DNA of 64,000 nt from Paenirhodobacter populi (lineage in GTDB: Bacteria; Pseudomonadota; Alphaproteobacteria; Rhodobacterales; Rhodobacteraceae). Under the pieces are notes generated by a model, which was not told the DNA's origin, made no database searches, and was given only the letters and a program-made list of their open reading frames with translations. The stretch lies in contig NZ_SAUZ01000003.1 of assembly GCF_004022215.1 (NCBI RefSeq), positions 1-64,000 of the forward strand. Direction: 5' to 3'. Below, one piece after another: positions 33,082 through 44,114 of this stretch (position 1 is the first letter of the stretch; every line of letters starts with the position of its first letter). The translations under genes were made by a program, and so were the position numbers.

Positions 33082-34215
33082 TCACTCGAAATCCGTTCCG
33101 ATCAGCGATCGCTGAATTTCCCGGCGCACGAGCTTGCGGACGTTTTGGGTGATCTTCTGACCAAGGACACCCTGCAGTTCCTCGCGGATCAGCCGGGCGA
33201 CAAGCACGCGCAGCGCGTCTTCGTCGATGCCGGGCAGTTCGGATTGATCCTCTTCGTCATCGACCTCCTGAAACGGAGCGCGCAGGTCTTCGTCGATGCC
33301 GCCGCGATGGATGGCGAAGCGGGGCATGCCGACCCGGGGTTCTTCGGCAATCGCCGCCTCGGTCACCGGTTCATCGGCCACGGCCTCATCCGCCATAGGC
33401 TCCTCGGTGACGGGTTCTTGAACGGGCTCGTCGGCAACGGATCCGGCTTCGACGGCAGGCACCGATGCGATGACGGGCTCAGCCTCGGCGATGACTTCCG
33501 GTTCCGCGGCAGGTTCCAGTTCGGCAACAACCGCCGACGCAGCGATGGGTTCGACCTCGCTGGCGGCTTCCGGTTCGGCATCAGCCTCCTGTTCGGCCGG
33601 CATGCCGACGTCTTCCGACGCGGTGGTGAGCGCGGACTCGCGGACAGGCTCCGGCTCAGCGACAGCTACCGGCTCAGCGGCGGGCACCGACACGGCAACG
33701 GGTTCCGGCTGGGGCGCGCTGGCGGGCTCCGGCGCCGCCACAGGCGCCGCAGCGGCGACCTCTTCGGCGGCTTCCGCGACCGGCGCCTTGGCGGGTTCGG
33801 CAACCTCCCGCGGCGCCTCGACCGGCGCCCGCGGCGCGGGCGCGATGGAGATCACGTTCGTCTCGGCGATTTCCGCGACAGGCGCCCGCTCCGGCAGATC
33901 GGCGCTGGCCGCGCTGACCGAAGCCTCCATCTCCGCGATGGAGTTTTCGAGGCGGCTCAGTTCGTCCACCAGAGTCGACTCGGCGGGCGGAACGGGGGCG
34001 GTCTGCGGCGCCTCGCCGATCCGCTGCGCCGGCGTCAGCAGCAGGAAGGAACCGTCGGTATCCGCCTCGGGCTGCGCCACAACCGGCGGCGCTTCCGCCG
34101 GGACCGCAACGATGGCCGGTCGCGGCTCCGGCTTGCTGTCTTGCGATACGAGGCGGCGGATCGACGCCAGGACATCCTCGATCTCGCGATCATTTTCCGC
34201 TTTCATTCCTGCCAT
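33082..34215 (-). CDS. PopZ-like polar organising protein (DUF2497)
   Basis: This 377-residue protein has a short conserved N-terminal helix (REIEDVLASIRRLVSQ), a long Pro/Glu/Ala-rich disordered middle (about 30-305) and a conserved C-terminal helical domain (LRVLVARLIREELQGVLGQ, then NVRKLVRREIQRSL). This is the layout of PopZ, which self-assembles at cell poles and holds ParB and other partners in Caulobacter. The middle is much longer than in Caulobacter PopZ (177 residues in all). ATG 34215 follows GGGGGA. The gene lies just downstream of tolC on the same strand. Confidence 0.75.
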   Translation of the reverse strand: MAGMKAENDREIEDVLASIRRLVSQDSKPEPRPAIVAVPAEAPPVVAQPEADTDGSFLLLTPAQRIGEAPQTAPVPPAESTLVDELSRLENSIAEMEASVSAASADLPERAPVAEIAETNVISIAPAPRAPVEAPREVAEPAKAPVAEAAEEVAAAAPVAAPEPASAPQPEPVAVSVPAAEPVAVAEPEPVRESALTTASEDVGMPAEQEADAEPEAASEVEPIAASAVVAELEPAAEPEVIAEAEPVIASVPAVEAGSVADEPVQEPVTEEPMADEAVADEPVTEAAIAEEPRVGMPRFAIHRGGIDEDLRAPFQEVDDEEDQSELPGIDEDALRVLVARLIREELQGVLGQKITQNVRKLVRREIQRSLIGTDFE

Positions 34216-34272
34216 CTCAGCGTCCCCCGCTTCTCAATTTCCGGTGCGGCGAATCCGAACCTCAGCTTCCCG

Positions 34273-35655
34273 TCAGGGCTTCCCGATCGCCTTCAGGACG
34301 CGATCGAGGCTCTTGCCCTGAACGCTGGTTCCCGGCGCGTTCCGCACGGCATTGTAATAGGCCGCCGGATCGTAGGTCGGAATGCCAAGCTTCAGATCTT
34401 CCACCGTCAACAGACCCATAGCCAAAAGGAGTTGATAATATCCTACCTGCAGATCGGCTTCCGCATTGATCCGCGAGGCGCGGGCATCCAGCAGCGTCTG
34501 TTCCGAATCCAGCACGTCCAGCGTCGTGCGCGAACCGAGCGAGGCTTCCTCCCGCACGCCCTGATAGGCGACCTCGGCCGCGGCGATCTGTTCCGCATAG
34601 GCCTGGATCTGCGCGCGATAGACATCGATCATCGCCCAGGCCTGCGCCGTGGTATTGGAAATCTCGACCACCGCCTGCCGCAGCGCCGCCCTCGCGCGTT
34701 CCCGATTCGCGATGGACTGGCGGTGCAGCGACGACAGCTGACCGCCGGAATAGATCGTCTGGCTGAGCGAGATCCCCGCCGAGGTGGTCTGGCGCCCGCC
34801 CTCGGAATTGCCGAACCCGGCCGAGCCGCTGATCTGCGGCAGGCGCTGCGCGGCGGCGGCCTGAACGGACAGCTCGGCGATGGTGACGTTGTGCTGCGCC
34901 TGCTTGACCGACGGATTGTTGCGTTCCGCCGTGCTGCGCGCCAGTTCCAGCGTCTTCGGCAGCTGCGGCGGCTTCGGCAGGGCCGCAAGATCGCCCGGAT
35001 AATGGCCCACCGTCGCGCGATAGGTCTCCCGCGCGATCTGGTAATTCCCCCGCGCCGCGGCGAGCGAGGCGCGGGCCGAAGCCTCCGCCGCCTCGGCCTG
35101 CGACACATCCGTGCGGGTCACCTCGCCCGCCTCGAACCTGTCGCGGGTGGCCTTGAGTTCCTCGCCATAGACGCGGACCGAATTTTCGTTGATCGACACC
35201 TGCTCGGCCGCGCTCCGGACCTGCGTATAGGCCTGAATCGCCGACAGAAGCACGTTCTGCTCGATCCCGCGCAGGGCCTCGCGCGTGGACAGCACGGTTT
35301 CCTTGGTGATGTCGAGCGACAGCCGGTTCCGGCCGAAATCGAACAGCGTCATCGAGGCGGCAAGCTGCGCCGAGGCGGTCTGCAGGTCGCGGGCCGACGA
35401 CCCCGTCGTCGTGTCGCTGCGCGAATAGTTGTAGCCCGCCGACCATTGCAGAACCGGCCGCAGCGCGGCGACGGCCTGCGCCACGTCTTCGTCCGCCGCG
35501 CGCAGGGTGGCGCGGTTCTGTTCCAGCAGGTTCGACGTGCGATAGGCCGACACCAGCGCATCCGACAGCGTTTCCGCCGGCAGCATGGTGGGCGCAAGCA
35601 TCCCCAGCCCGGCCAGCGCGGCGATCCGCAATCCGTTCAGCAAGCGCTGCGTCAT
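34273..35655 (-). CDS. tolC: TolC family outer-membrane efflux protein
   Basis: This 460-residue protein has a signal peptide (MTQRLLNGLRIAALAGLGML, cleaved after LPA near 27) and the two-repeat TolC layout. Each repeat gives beta strands for the outer-membrane barrel (SAGYNYSRS) and long helices for the periplasmic tunnel, for example DVSQAEAAEASARASLAAARG and its counterpart LDVLDSEQTLLDARASRINAE. It forms the exit duct for type I secretion and RND pumps. No inner-membrane partner lies nearby. ATG 35655 is used because 22 upstream codons precede the signal peptide. Confidence 0.92.
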   Translation of the reverse strand: MTQRLLNGLRIAALAGLGMLAPTMLPAETLSDALVSAYRTSNLLEQNRATLRAADEDVAQAVAALRPVLQWSAGYNYSRSDTTTGSSARDLQTASAQLAASMTLFDFGRNRLSLDITKETVLSTREALRGIEQNVLLSAIQAYTQVRSAAEQVSINENSVRVYGEELKATRDRFEAGEVTRTDVSQAEAAEASARASLAAARGNYQIARETYRATVGHYPGDLAALPKPPQLPKTLELARSTAERNNPSVKQAQHNVTIAELSVQAAAAQRLPQISGSAGFGNSEGGRQTTSAGISLSQTIYSGGQLSSLHRQSIANRERARAALRQAVVEISNTTAQAWAMIDVYRAQIQAYAEQIAAAEVAYQGVREEASLGSRTTLDVLDSEQTLLDARASRINAEADLQVGYYQLLLAMGLLTVEDLKLGIPTYDPAAYYNAVRNAPGTSVQGKSLDRVLKAIGKP

Positions 35656-35765
35656 ATCTGCACCCTCATTCGTATCCCGGACCGCTTCTGCGTCGGCGCG
35701 GGGGCGGGACGAATCACGCATGGAAACACGCCCGCGGGAAAATGTTACCCCGAGGCGATGGACGC

Positions 35766-36416
35766 TCAGAGTGCGAATGCAGGTTCTACGCCGAAGCCCG
35801 GCAAAACCGGCGCTGTCGCGTTGAAAACATCGCGCCAGATGATCACGCCGTCGATCTTGCGCCCAAGCCGCGCCGTGCCAAGCGCCCCGCGCATGAAGAT
35901 GGCGGCGATGCGGCCGCCGTCCTTGAGCTGCGCGCCGATCTGCTCGGGCAGGGTCTGGATCGCGCCTTCGATGATGATCGCGTCATAGGGGCCATGCCGG
36001 GGCGAGCCCTGATCCAGCGGCCCGGCGACGACCGCGACATTGTCCACGCCCTCCCGCGCCAGCGCCGATTCGGCCAGCGTGGCGGTATCGCCTTCCTCGA
36101 CGGCGACGACAGCCTCGGCCATGCGCGCGATCACCGCGCTCGAATAGCCAAGCCCGCAGCCGATATCCAGCACCAGCTCGTCGGGCTGGATATCCAGCGC
36201 ATCGAGCATTTTCGCGAAGCTGCGCGGCTCAAGGATCACCCGTCCCGGCGCGACGGGCAGGTTTTCCCCGATATAGGCGGCCTCGCGGCGGGCGGCGGGC
36301 ACGAAATCCTCCCGCGGAACATGCAGCATCGCCTCGATGATGGGAAATTTCGTCACATCGTTGGGACGAACCTGAGTGTCGACCATCGTGACACGGCGCG
36401 CGACGAAATCTTGCAT
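35766..36416 (-). CDS. pcm: Protein-L-isoaspartate O-methyltransferase
   Basis: This 216-residue AdoMet methyltransferase has a typical Rhodobacterales Pcm start (MVDTQVRPNDVTKFPIIEAM), motif I LVLDIGCGLGYSSAVIARM and VAVEEGD, and the region DAIIIEGAIQTLP. It methylates isoaspartyl residues in aged proteins so that they can be repaired. ATG 36416 is preferred over an upstream ATG on homology. It lies about 110 bases upstream of tolC, in the common alphaproteobacterial pcm-tolC arrangement. Confidence 0.9.
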   Translation of the reverse strand: MQDFVARRVTMVDTQVRPNDVTKFPIIEAMLHVPREDFVPAARREAAYIGENLPVAPGRVILEPRSFAKMLDALDIQPDELVLDIGCGLGYSSAVIARMAEAVVAVEEGDTATLAESALAREGVDNVAVVAGPLDQGSPRHGPYDAIIIEGAIQTLPEQIGAQLKDGGRIAAIFMRGALGTARLGRKIDGVIIWRDVFNATAPVLPGFGVEPAFAL

Positions 36417-36467
36417 TTCCAGAACTCTCTTTGGTGCCGAGGCCATCAAGTCTTGCCACAGAATGCG

Positions 36468-37244
36468 TTACGGAGCAACAGATCCGGCCGTATCCGGTTG
36501 CGGTGAGGCCAGCGCCCTGACCGGCCCGACCGAGGCGCCGGGCACCAGCAGGATTTCACCCCCGGGCAGGCGCAGGGATTGCCCCGCACCGGCAGCGGGG
36601 AACAGATCGGGGGCCCGCGCCTCGCCGGGCGGGGGCACGGGAATGGCGGCCTCGGCCGCCGGGCGGCTGTCTTCCGTCACCACCGCCGGAGCGGCGGGGA
36701 TCGCGGGCGCGGCGATTTCGCCGGGCCGCGCCGCCGGTTCGGTTTCCGAGGCGGGCGCGGCGCCGGCGGGTTCCTCCACCTGCACCGGGCGGTCGGGGGT
36801 GGAAAGCGCATGCTCCGCCACCTCGGCGGCGGGAGCGGGCGGGGCGCTGTCGTCCAGCGGCGCGACGACGGGACTGGCGGGCTGCGTCTGTGCCAGCGGC
36901 GAGGCCGCGCGCGGCGTGGCGGGCTCGGCCCCCATCGGATCCGTCTGCGGCACCTGCGGCAGGGCAAGCTCGGGCATGTGGGGCACCTCGACCGGCGCGG
37001 GGGTTTCGGGGGCCGCCCGCTCCGGAACGGCCACCGCCGCCGGGGCGGACTCCGGCACCGCCAATGGCCGTGGCGCGGCGCGCGGAACCTCCTGCTCGAC
37101 CGTTCCCACGGCTTTCGGGGCCGGGTCGTGCGGGCGATTCGCCCCGGGTTCCGGCGGCAATGGCGCCAGCACGGACAGCACGCCAAGCCCCAGCACCGAG
37201 ACCACCCCGCCCGCGCCAAGCCCTGCCAGCAATCCGCGCCCCAT
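36468..37244 (-). CDS. Membrane-anchored Pro/Ala-rich protein, possible truncated deacetylase
   Basis: The product is 258 residues. One N-terminal membrane segment (GRGLLAGLGAGGVVSVLGLGVLSVL, residues 2-26) is followed by a low-complexity Pro/Ala/Glu-rich region to the end. The MGRG...LAPLPP start resembles the anchor and linker that precede the divergent polysaccharide deacetylase (YibQ-like) domain in Rhodobacterales proteins. That catalytic domain is absent here: the frame stops at 36468, 52 bases before pcm. It may be a truncated remnant or a separate envelope protein. ATG 37244 follows AGAGGCAG. Confidence 0.6.
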   Translation of the reverse strand: MGRGLLAGLGAGGVVSVLGLGVLSVLAPLPPEPGANRPHDPAPKAVGTVEQEVPRAAPRPLAVPESAPAAVAVPERAAPETPAPVEVPHMPELALPQVPQTDPMGAEPATPRAASPLAQTQPASPVVAPLDDSAPPAPAAEVAEHALSTPDRPVQVEEPAGAAPASETEPAARPGEIAAPAIPAAPAVVTEDSRPAAEAAIPVPPPGEARAPDLFPAAGAGQSLRLPGGEILLVPGASVGPVRALASPQPDTAGSVAP

Positions 37245-37405
37245 GCACTGCCTCTTCAATTCTCTCGTTGCGCCCCGTTCCGGGGCCGAAACGCCCGCAA
37301 AACAGCCCTGCGGGCCTTGACCCGGCCCCCCTGCTCTGAACATCTATAGCCCGACGCCCGGCCCGGTTCATCCCCTGAATGCCGGGGCGATGAGGAAAAC
37401 CGCCC

Positions 37406-37989
37406 ATGCTTCTGCTTATCGATAACTACGACAGCTTCACTTACAATCTGGTTCATTACTTCGGTGAACTCGGCGCGGATGTGAAGGTGGTGCGCAACGA
37501 CGCGCTCGACGTGCAGCAGGCGATGGGACTCGGGGCGGAGGCGATCGTGCTGTCGCCCGGCCCCTGCGATCCGGCACAGGCGGGGATCTGCCTGCCGCTG
37601 ACGCTGGCGGCGGCCGAGGCGGGGGTGCCGCTTCTGGGCGTCTGCCTTGGCCACCAGACCATCGGCGAGGCTTTCGGCGGCAAGGTCGTCCGGGCGGGCG
37701 AAACCGTGCACGGCAAGATGGGCTCGATCGTGCATGAAGGCAAAGGCCTGTTCCGCGGCCTGCCCTCCCCCTTCCTCGCCACGCGCTACCATTCGCTGAT
37801 CGTGGACCGCGACAGCCTGCCCGACAGCCTCGAGGTCACGGCATGGCTTGACGACGGGACGATCATGGGGCTGCGACACCGCGAGCGGCTGATCGAGGGC
37901 GTGCAGTTCCACCCGGAATCCATCGCTTCGGAACACGGGCATCAGATGCTGCGCAACTTTCTGGACGAGGCGAAGGTGAGGATGCCGGC

Positions 37990-37993
<4 letters not shown>
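37406..37993 (+). CDS. trpG: Anthranilate synthase component II
   Basis: This 195-residue class I glutamine amidotransferase has the nucleophile Cys in LLGVCLGHQ, the His-x-Glu pair in GVQFHPESI, and the start [15 protein letters not shown]. It supplies ammonia to TrpE for anthranilate synthesis and may also serve PabB. It heads trpG-trpD-trpC-moaC-moeA, all joined by ATGA overlaps. TrpE is not in the window. Confidence 0.95.
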
Positions 37994-38993
<1,000 letters not shown>

Positions 38994-38997
<4 letters not shown>

Positions 38998-39779
38998 ACA
39001 TCCTCGACAAGATCAAGGCCTACAAGCTCCAAGAGATCGCGACCGCCAAGGCCGCGCGCCCGCTGGCGGAGGTCGAGGCCGCGGCCCGCGCCCAGACCCC
39101 CACGCGCGGCTTCGCGCGGGCCTTGGCGGCGAAGGCCGCGCAGGGCTATGGCCTGATCGCCGAGATCAAGAAGGCCTCGCCCTCCAAGGGCCTGATCCGC
39201 CCGGATTTCGACCCGCCCGCGCTCGCCCGCGCCTATGAACAGGGCGGCGCGGCCTGCCTGTCGGTGCTGACGGATACGCCCTCGTTCCAGGGCGCGCCGG
39301 AATTCCTGACCGCCGCCCGCGCTGCCTGCGCCCTGCCCGCCTTGCGCAAGGATTTCCTTTACGACACCTATCAGGTGGCCGAGGCCCGCGCCTGGGGCGC
39401 CGACTGCATCCTCATCATCATGGCCTCGGTCGAGGACAGCCTTGCCGCGGAACTCGAAGACGCCGCGCTCGGCTGGGGGATGGATGTGCTGGTCGAGGTG
39501 CATGACGCGCCCGAACTCGACCGTGCGCTGCGGCTGCGCTCCCCCCTGATCGGGGTCAACAACCGCAACCTCAAGACCTTCGAGGTCACGCTGAACACCA
39601 CCCGCGCGCTGGCCCCCACGATCTTGGCCGAGGGCCGCGATCTGGTCTGCGAAAGCGGCATCTTCACCCCCGCCGACCTCGCCGCGATGGCCGATGTGGG
39701 GGCGCACCGCTTCCTGATCGGCGAAAGCCTGATGCGTCAGGCGGACGTTGCCTCCGCGACCAAGGCGCTTATCGCATGA
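38994..39779 (+). CDS. trpC: Indole-3-glycerol phosphate synthase
   Basis: This is a 261-residue (beta/alpha)8-barrel enzyme. [12 protein letters not shown] carries the catalytic Lys, [14 protein letters not shown] the second Lys, and [10 protein letters not shown] and CESGIF complete the active site. It closes the indole ring in tryptophan synthesis. It is a single-function enzyme, not fused to TrpF, and overlaps moaC by four bases. Confidence 0.96.
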
Positions 39780-40252
39780 GCCTGAGCCATTTCGACGCCG
39801 AGGGGCAGGCCCATATGGTCGACGTGTCGGACAAGGCCGAAACGGATCGCACCGCCATTGCCGAAGGCGCGGTGGTCATGCGTCCCGAAACGCTGGCCCA
39901 TGTGCTGGCCGGCACGGCGAAAAAGGGCGACGTGCTGGGCATCGCCCGCATCGCCGGGATCATGGCGGCGAAGAAGACATCGGACCTGATCCCGCTGTGC
40001 CATCCGCTGCCGATCTCCAAGGTCTCGCTCGACCTGATCCCGGACGAAGCCCTGCCCGGCGTGCGGATCACCGCGACGGTGCGCACCACCGGTAGGACAG
40101 GGGTTGAGATGGAGGCGCTGACCGCCGTTTCCGTCGCCGCGCTGACCGTCTACGACATGCTCAAGGCCGTCGAGAAATCCATGCGCATCGAGGGGATCCG
40201 TGTCATGCTGAAAGACGGCGGAAAATCCGGACGCTACGAGGCCGAGGCATGA
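39776..40252 (+). CDS. moaC: Cyclic pyranopterin monophosphate synthase
   Basis: This 158-residue MoaC makes cPMP, the first stable intermediate of molybdenum cofactor. Family segments are [29 protein letters not shown], and [21 protein letters not shown] with the catalytic residues. Its place between trpC and moeA is conserved in many Alphaproteobacteria. Confidence 0.96.
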   Translation: MSLSHFDAEGQAHMVDVSDKAETDRTAIAEGAVVMRPETLAHVLAGTAKKGDVLGIARIAGIMAAKKTSDLIPLCHPLPISKVSLDLIPDEALPGVRITATVRTTGRTGVEMEALTAVSVAALTVYDMLKAVEKSMRIEGIRVMLKDGGKSGRYEAEA

Positions 40253-41433
40253 TTTCAACCCGCGAAGCCCTGCGCCGTGTCTGCGATCTGGTCGAACCTT
40301 GCGGGGTCGAGACCGTGCCCCTGCGCGCCGCCTGCGGCCGGGTCATGGCCGCCCCCGCCGTGGCACGCCTGACGCAGCCGCCCTTCGACGCCTCGGCGAT
40401 GGACGGCTACTGGGTCGCCCGCGCGGATTACACGCCGGGCGCCCGGTTGCCCATCGTGGGCGAGGCTGCCGCCGGGCGCGGCTTCGACGGCCTGCCGCCC
40501 GCGGGCACGACGGTGCGGATCTTCACCGGCGCCCCCTGCCCCGCCCCGGGTGGCGTGGTCATCATGCAGGAGAACATCACGCGCGAGGGCGATGCCATCA
40601 TCCTTCCCGCCGCGCTGCCCGAGGCCGACAACATCCGCCCGCGCGGACAGGATTTCGCCGAGGGCATGGAATACCGCCCCGCGCATCCGCTGACCCCGCG
40701 CGATCTGGGCCTGTTGGCCGCGATGAACGTGGCCGAGGTGCAGGTCCACCGCCGCCCCGTGGTCGCGGTGATCGCCACCGGCGACGAACTCGTCCAACCC
40801 GGGGAGACGCCTGCCCCCGACCAGATCGTCTGCTCGAACAACGTGATGCTTGCCGCCATCGCCGAACAGGCGGGGGCCGAGGTCCGCATCCTGCCCATAG
40901 CCCGCGACACCGAGGAAAGCCTGCGCTTCACCTTCGGTCTGGCGGCGGGATCGGACCTGATCGTGACCTCGGGCGGCGCCTCGGTCGGCGATCACGATCT
41001 GGTGGGCAAGGTGGCCGCCGATCTGGGGATGGAGCGCAGCTTCTGGAAGATCGCCATGCGCCCCGGCAAGCCGCTGATGGCGGGACGCATGGGCAATTCG
41101 GTGCTGCTCGGCCTGCCGGGCAACCCGGTTTCGGCGGCGGTCTGCGCGCAGCTTTTCCTCGTGCCGATGATCCGCAAGATGTGCGGCCAGCCCGCCCCGA
41201 TTCAGGAGCCGCGCCACGCCGAGCTGGCCGTGGACCTCGGCCCGACCGGCCCACGGCGGCATTACATGCGCGCCCGGCTGGAACCCGGCGATCCGCTGCC
41301 CCGGATCGTGCCCTACGACAGTCAGGATTCCGCCCGGTTGCGCATTCTGGCCGAGGCAGACGTGCTCCTGATCCGGCCCAAGGACGACGGGCCGATCCAG
41401 GCGGGCGAGATCGTCGAATACCTGCCCTTGTGA
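40249..41433 (+). CDS. moeA: Molybdopterin molybdenumtransferase
   Basis: This 394-residue MoeA inserts molybdate into adenylated molybdopterin. It shows [10 protein letters not shown] near the N-terminus, [20 protein letters not shown], the MoCF-binding [11 protein letters not shown] and [11 protein letters not shown], and a C-terminal domain IV. It ends the rightward operon; recN converges on it with adjoining stops. Confidence 0.95.
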   Translation: MISTREALRRVCDLVEPCGVETVPLRAACGRVMAAPAVARLTQPPFDASAMDGYWVARADYTPGARLPIVGEAAAGRGFDGLPPAGTTVRIFTGAPCPAPGGVVIMQENITREGDAIILPAALPEADNIRPRGQDFAEGMEYRPAHPLTPRDLGLLAAMNVAEVQVHRRPVVAVIATGDELVQPGETPAPDQIVCSNNVMLAAIAEQAGAEVRILPIARDTEESLRFTFGLAAGSDLIVTSGGASVGDHDLVGKVAADLGMERSFWKIAMRPGKPLMAGRMGNSVLLGLPGNPVSAAVCAQLFLVPMIRKMCGQPAPIQEPRHAELAVDLGPTGPRRHYMRARLEPGDPLPRIVPYDSQDSARLRILAEADVLLIRPKDDGPIQAGEIVEYLPL

Positions 41434-43083
41434 TCAGCCGGCCAGCAGCTCCTGCGCCGCGGCGCGGGCGGCAACGGTAACCTCGGCGCCCGAGATCATC
41501 CGGGCGATCTCGTCCACCCGATCCCCGGGCCGCAGGGCGACGACGCGCGAGGTGGTCATCCCCTCCGCCACGGATTTCTGCACCCGGAAATGATGGCTGC
41601 CACGCGCGGCGACCTGCGGCGAATGGGTGACGACCAGCACCTGCGCCACCTCGGCCAGCTTCGCCAGACGCCGCCCGACGGCATCCGCCGTCGCCCCGCC
41701 GACGCCCCGGTCGATTTCATCGAAGATCAGCGTCAGCGCATCGCCGCCGCGCGCCAGCACCACCTTGAGCGCCAGCAGAAACCGCGACAGCTCGCCCCCC
41801 GAGGCGATCCGGTCGAGCGGCCCGGCCGGCGCGCCCGGATTGGTGGCGACGGTAAAGGCGACGGTATCCGCACCCTCGGCCCCCGGCTCGCCCGGCGTGA
41901 CCTGCGTGGTGAAGACCGCGCGTTCGAGCTTCAGCGGCGCCAGCTCCGCCGCCATCGCCTGATCGAGCCGGGCCGCCGCCTCGCTCCGCGCCGCGGTCAG
42001 CCGCGCGGCCTCGGCCTGATAGGCGGCTTCGGTGCGGGCCAGATCGGCTTCCAGCCGGGCCAGCCCCTCTTCCCCCGCGTCCAGCGCGGCCAGACGGGCG
42101 CGCAGATCCCCGGCCAGCGCGGCCAGATCGTCGGGCGCCACGCCATGCTTGCGCGCCAGCCCGCGGATCGCGAACAGGCGTTCCTCGCAATCCTCCAAGG
42201 CGCGGGGATCGAAGGACAGCGCATCGAGCGCGCTTTCCACGCCCGAGGCCGCCTCGCCGAGTTCGATCAGCGCCCGATCGAGCGCCGCAAGCGGCCCTTC
42301 GAGCCGCCCGTCCGCCCGGTCCGCCGCGCCCTGCAGCCAGCGGTCGGCGTCGCGCATCGCACCCTCGGCGCCCTCAGGACCAAGGGCCTGAAGCGCGCGG
42401 GCGACATCGGCGCGGATCCGCTCGGCCGCCTGCATCTGCCTGCGGCGGGCATCCAGATCGGCCTCCTCCCCCGGCTGCGGGTCGAGCTTGTCGAGTTCCC
42501 CGACCGCGTGGCGCAGGAAATCCTCTTCCTCCTTCACGGCGGCGAGTTGCGCGCGCGCCGAGGCGAGCGCCTTGCCCGCCCGCGCCCGCGTGGTCCAGGC
42601 CGTGCGCACCGCCGCCAGCAGATCGTCATAGCCGCCGAAAGCATCCAGCAGCGCCCGGTGCCCGCGCGCATTCAGCAGCCCGCCATCGTCATGCTGCCCG
42701 TGCAGCTCCACCAGCGTTGCGGAAACCGCCCGCAATACCTCGCCCGAGGCGCGGCGATCGTTGATCCACGCCGTCTTGCGGCCGTCGCGGGCATTGACGC
42801 GGCGCAGGATCAACTCGTCCCCGGCAGGAATCCCGGCCTCGTCCAGCACGGCGCGGGCCGGATGCCCGGCGGGCATGTCGAACACCGCCGTCACCTCGCC
42901 CTGATCGGCGCCCTTGCGCACCAGCTCGGCCCGCCCGCGCCAGCCCAGCACGAATCCCAGACAATCGAGCAGGATGGATTTCCCGGCGCCGGTTTCCCCG
43001 GTCAGCACGTTCAGACCCGGCCGGAAATCCAGATCCAGCCGGTCGATCAGCAACATGTCACGGATGTCGAGCGTGCGCAGCAT
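41434..43083 (-). CDS. recN: DNA repair protein RecN
   Basis: This 549-residue SMC-like ATPase acts in double-strand break repair. The Walker A GETGAGKS lies at about residues 30-37, coiled-coil arms fill the middle, the ABC signature region is LDRIASGGELSRFLLALK, and the Walker B is LIFDEIDRGVGG. Its start is about 25 bases downstream of bamD, the conserved alphaproteobacterial bamD-recN order. The stop adjoins that of moeA. Confidence 0.95.
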   Translation of the reverse strand: MLRTLDIRDMLLIDRLDLDFRPGLNVLTGETGAGKSILLDCLGFVLGWRGRAELVRKGADQGEVTAVFDMPAGHPARAVLDEAGIPAGDELILRRVNARDGRKTAWINDRRASGEVLRAVSATLVELHGQHDDGGLLNARGHRALLDAFGGYDDLLAAVRTAWTTRARAGKALASARAQLAAVKEEEDFLRHAVGELDKLDPQPGEEADLDARRRQMQAAERIRADVARALQALGPEGAEGAMRDADRWLQGAADRADGRLEGPLAALDRALIELGEAASGVESALDALSFDPRALEDCEERLFAIRGLARKHGVAPDDLAALAGDLRARLAALDAGEEGLARLEADLARTEAAYQAEAARLTAARSEAAARLDQAMAAELAPLKLERAVFTTQVTPGEPGAEGADTVAFTVATNPGAPAGPLDRIASGGELSRFLLALKVVLARGGDALTLIFDEIDRGVGGATADAVGRRLAKLAEVAQVLVVTHSPQVAARGSHHFRVQKSVAEGMTTSRVVALRPGDRVDEIARMISGAEVTVAARAAAQELLAG

Positions 43084-43107
43084 CGCCTACCTCGGATCCC
43101 GGGGAGT

Positions 43108-43956
43108 TTACATCCACTCGCCCCGGATGACCTGACGATAGACGCTGGCCAGCCAGTTGTCGCCCTTCGCCTCGGGGCTCAGGCCCTGCTTCTTCAGCAG
43201 GCGGAAGGCATCGTCGTAGAAGGGCGAGGACCGGAAGTTGTGGCCGAGAATCGCCCCCGCCGTCTGCGCCTCGTCGGTGATGCCAAGGGCCAGATAGGCC
43301 TCGACCAGCCGCTCCAGCGCCTCGGGCGTCTGGGTGGTGGTCTGGAACTGCTCGACGACGATGCGGAAGCGGTTGATCGCGGCGGTGTAGTGGCCCTGCT
43401 TGAGATAGTAGCGCCCGACCTCCATCTCCTTCGCCGCCAGATGGTCGAAGGCAAGGTCGAATTTCAGCATCGCGGAACGGGCATAATCGCTTTCGGGATA
43501 TTGCTCGATCACCTCGCGCAGCGCCTGCAACGCCTGATAGGTCAGGCCCTGATCGCGGCCGACCTCGTCGATCTGGTCGTAATAGCTCAGCGCCAGCAGG
43601 TATTTCGCATAGGCCGCATCCTCGTCCCCCGGATAGGTATCGAGGAATCGCTGCGCCGAGGCCCGCGCCTCTTCGTATTGTTTCGCCCGGTGCTGGGTAT
43701 AGGCTTCCATGATGAGCCCGCGTTTCGCCCATTCGGAATAGGGATAGAGCCGCTCCACCGCCGAGAAATACTTCAGCGCCTGCGTCGGCCGGCGGGGATT
43801 GCCCACCTCAAGCTCGTATTCGCCGCGCTTGTAGATCTGTTCGGCGGTGAAATTCTCCAGCGGCGGTTCCCGGCTGGCGCTGCTGCCGCAACCGGCCAGA
43901 GCCGCCACAAGCACAAGACTGCCGACCCGAAACGCCGCCGATCTGCCGAGTGCCAT
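43108..43956 (-). CDS. bamD: Outer-membrane assembly lipoprotein BamD
   Basis: This 282-residue lipoprotein has the lipobox LAALAGC-type VAALAGC (Cys23) and five TPR-like repeats, including the conserved ERLYPYSEWAKRG and DTYPGDEDAAYAKYLLALSYY. It is part of the BAM complex that folds beta-barrel proteins. ATG 43956 with AAGGGC gives the proper signal peptide; the longer frame upstream does not. Confidence 0.95.
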   Translation of the reverse strand: MALGRSAAFRVGSLVLVAALAGCGSSASREPPLENFTAEQIYKRGEYELEVGNPRRPTQALKYFSAVERLYPYSEWAKRGLIMEAYTQHRAKQYEEARASAQRFLDTYPGDEDAAYAKYLLALSYYDQIDEVGRDQGLTYQALQALREVIEQYPESDYARSAMLKFDLAFDHLAAKEMEVGRYYLKQGHYTAAINRFRIVVEQFQTTTQTPEALERLVEAYLALGITDEAQTAGAILGHNFRSSPFYDDAFRLLKKQGLSPEAKGDNWLASVYRQVIRGEWM

Positions 43957-44114
43957 GCCCTTGCCTCTTCCAGTTTCGCATGTGGACGGGACCGCCCCAT
44001 GCCGCCAAGCCCGCCTGTTCCGGCGATTGCTTCGCTCTCCTAGCACAGAAAAATCCGGGGCGCAAAACGCCTTTCGCACGGCAAGAGCGCATGCGCCGGT
44101 CGCCGCGGGCCGCC

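Noticed and set aside
32503-35988. A 1161-codon open frame on the plus strand
   Set aside because: It runs antisense to the PopZ-like, tolC and pcm genes and through the tandem repeat; its composition (Arg/Gly/Asp-rich) is the usual shadow of high-GC genes and no family is visible.
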